Assembly: GCA_027335515.1 (NCBI GenBank)
Contig: DAHWHT010000236.1
Coordinates: 1-5,867, forward strand
Length of the DNA: 5,867 nucleotides
Direction of reading: 5' to 3'
Source: Clostridia bacterium
GTDB lineage: Bacteria > Bacillota_E > RBS10-35 > JAJYVN01
In this document: positions 5,503 to 5,867 of the stretch, one piece after another
Numbering within the stretch: position 1 is the first letter of the stretch
How the letters are laid out: the number at the start of each line of letters is the position of its first letter
The notes under the pieces: model-generated
The model's input: the letters and a program-made list of their open reading frames with translations, nothing else
Database searches by the model: none
What the model was told of the DNA's origin: nothing
Translations under genes and position numbers: made by a program

Positions 5503-5867
5503 CTAACCCCTCAGTCGGCGCAGTTCGTCCACGTTCATCGGCAGCTGCAGGCGGTGGACGTGGTGGGAGAGCCAGGCCAGGACGAACACCACAAGCAACA
5601 GGTCCACGGTGGTGCCGAACTCCAGCGCCGCGGGAAGCCCGCCGGTCAGCGCCAACCCGGCGCAGTAGAGCCCGTTTTCGATCACGACCAAATGGATGGC
5701 CTGGGCCAGGAGCAGTCGGCCGCTGACCATGCCCGCCAGTCCGAGCAGCAGCACCACCAGGGCGGTTCCCAGAAGGACGCTGTGGTCCGGGTTCAAGCCG
5801 GCGGTGAAGGTGGGCAGGGAGAGCCGCACCACCAGGACGATGCCCGCCCCCACCAGCCAGGCCCAGG
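5503..5867 (-). CDS. hyfE: HyfE-like membrane subunit, C-terminal part (5' end outside the window)
   Basis: The frame is open from the window edge to the TAG at 5503-5505, giving about 121 residues. A GTG at 5853 could be read as a start, but coding-like hydrophobic sequence (WAWLV) continues upstream of it. E. coli HyfE has about 216 residues, so I treat this as the C-terminal half of a longer gene. Counting from the GTG codon, there is a NuoK-like helix containing VIENGLY (57-63, with the membrane Glu at 59). A further helix with E78 and D84 follows. The hydrophilic tail MNVDELRRLRG resembles the LDVNNLTALKG end of E. coli HyfE. Its role is a small membrane subunit joining the antiporter-like subunits, with a Glu in the membrane proton path. 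The next gene starts 1 nt after its stop. Confidence 0.88.
   Translation of the reverse strand, partial: WAWLVGAGIVLVVRLSLPTFTAGLNPDHSVLLGTALVVLLLGLAGMVSGRLLLAQAIHLVVIENGLYCAGLALTGGLPAALEFGTTVDLLLVVFVLAWLSHHVHRLQLPMNVDELRRLRG
5507..5512 (-). promoter_or_regulatory. Ribosome binding site of the HyfF-like gene inside the end of the HyfE-like gene
   Basis: GAGGGG on the minus strand lies within the last codons of the upstream gene and 5 nt before the ATG at 5501. This embedding indicates tightly linked translation of the two membrane subunits. Confidence 0.65.

Noticed and set aside
3891..5726. A plus-strand open frame of about 611 codons.
   Set aside because: It lies antisense to three well-supported genes, and its product is low-complexity with Gly/Arg/Gln/His bias. 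This is a normal effect of high GC at third codon positions.

Overview
The window is about 5.9 kb of very GC-rich DNA (roughly 70% by eye). All six recognisable genes lie on the minus strand, so transcription runs from high to low coordinates. Codon use looks uniform, and no rRNA, tRNA, CRISPR array or insertion sequence is visible. The organism is probably a high-GC aerobic or facultative bacterium. A Tat-targeted Rieske protein followed directly by a b6-like cytochrome b is the order seen in Firmicutes-type menaquinol:cytochrome c reductases, so a deep-branching high-GC Firmicutes-like lineage fits best. This placement is weak, because no phylogenetic marker is present.

Region 1 (5867 down to 1989) is the distal part of a membrane-bound group 4 [NiFe]-hydrogenase or complex I-like operon of the Hyf/Hyc type. 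In transcription order it holds the C-terminal part of a HyfE-like protein, a HyfF-like antiporter-type membrane subunit, a HyfG-like large subunit (NuoC and NuoD domains fused) and a HyfI-like small subunit (NuoB type, one [4Fe-4S] cluster). The genes are tightly packed: 1 nt between the first two, an ATGA overlap between the next two, then 49 nt. The large subunit keeps all four Ni-ligand cysteines, so the site looks catalytically competent. The protein ends exactly at the Arg of the second motif, so there is no C-terminal peptide for a maturation protease to remove. The HyfH-type ferredoxin gene that sits between hyfG and hyfI in E. coli is absent here.

Region 2 (1988 to 1599) is about 390 bp without a convincing gene. 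It holds a perfect 13-bp inverted repeat enclosing a 63-nt structured loop, an 8-bp direct repeat and two weaker hairpins. It probably carries the end of the hydrogenase transcript and the promoter and leader of the next operon.

Region 3 (1598 to 1) is a cytochrome bc-type operon: a Rieske [2Fe-2S] protein, then a cytochrome b that runs off the left edge. The cytochrome b has all four haem-ligand histidines with b6-like helix D spacing, but it lacks the cysteine that binds haem ci in b6f. It also has an odd CxxxC and a lost arginine just before helix D.

Taken together, the window puts a proton-pumping-type hydrogenase module next to a quinol-oxidising bc complex. One inferred model is that H2-derived electrons enter the quinone pool through the hydrogenase module, which has only the small-subunit cluster visible here, and leave through the bc complex. 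The sequence shows the adjacency and the missing ferredoxin. The electron path is a hypothesis.
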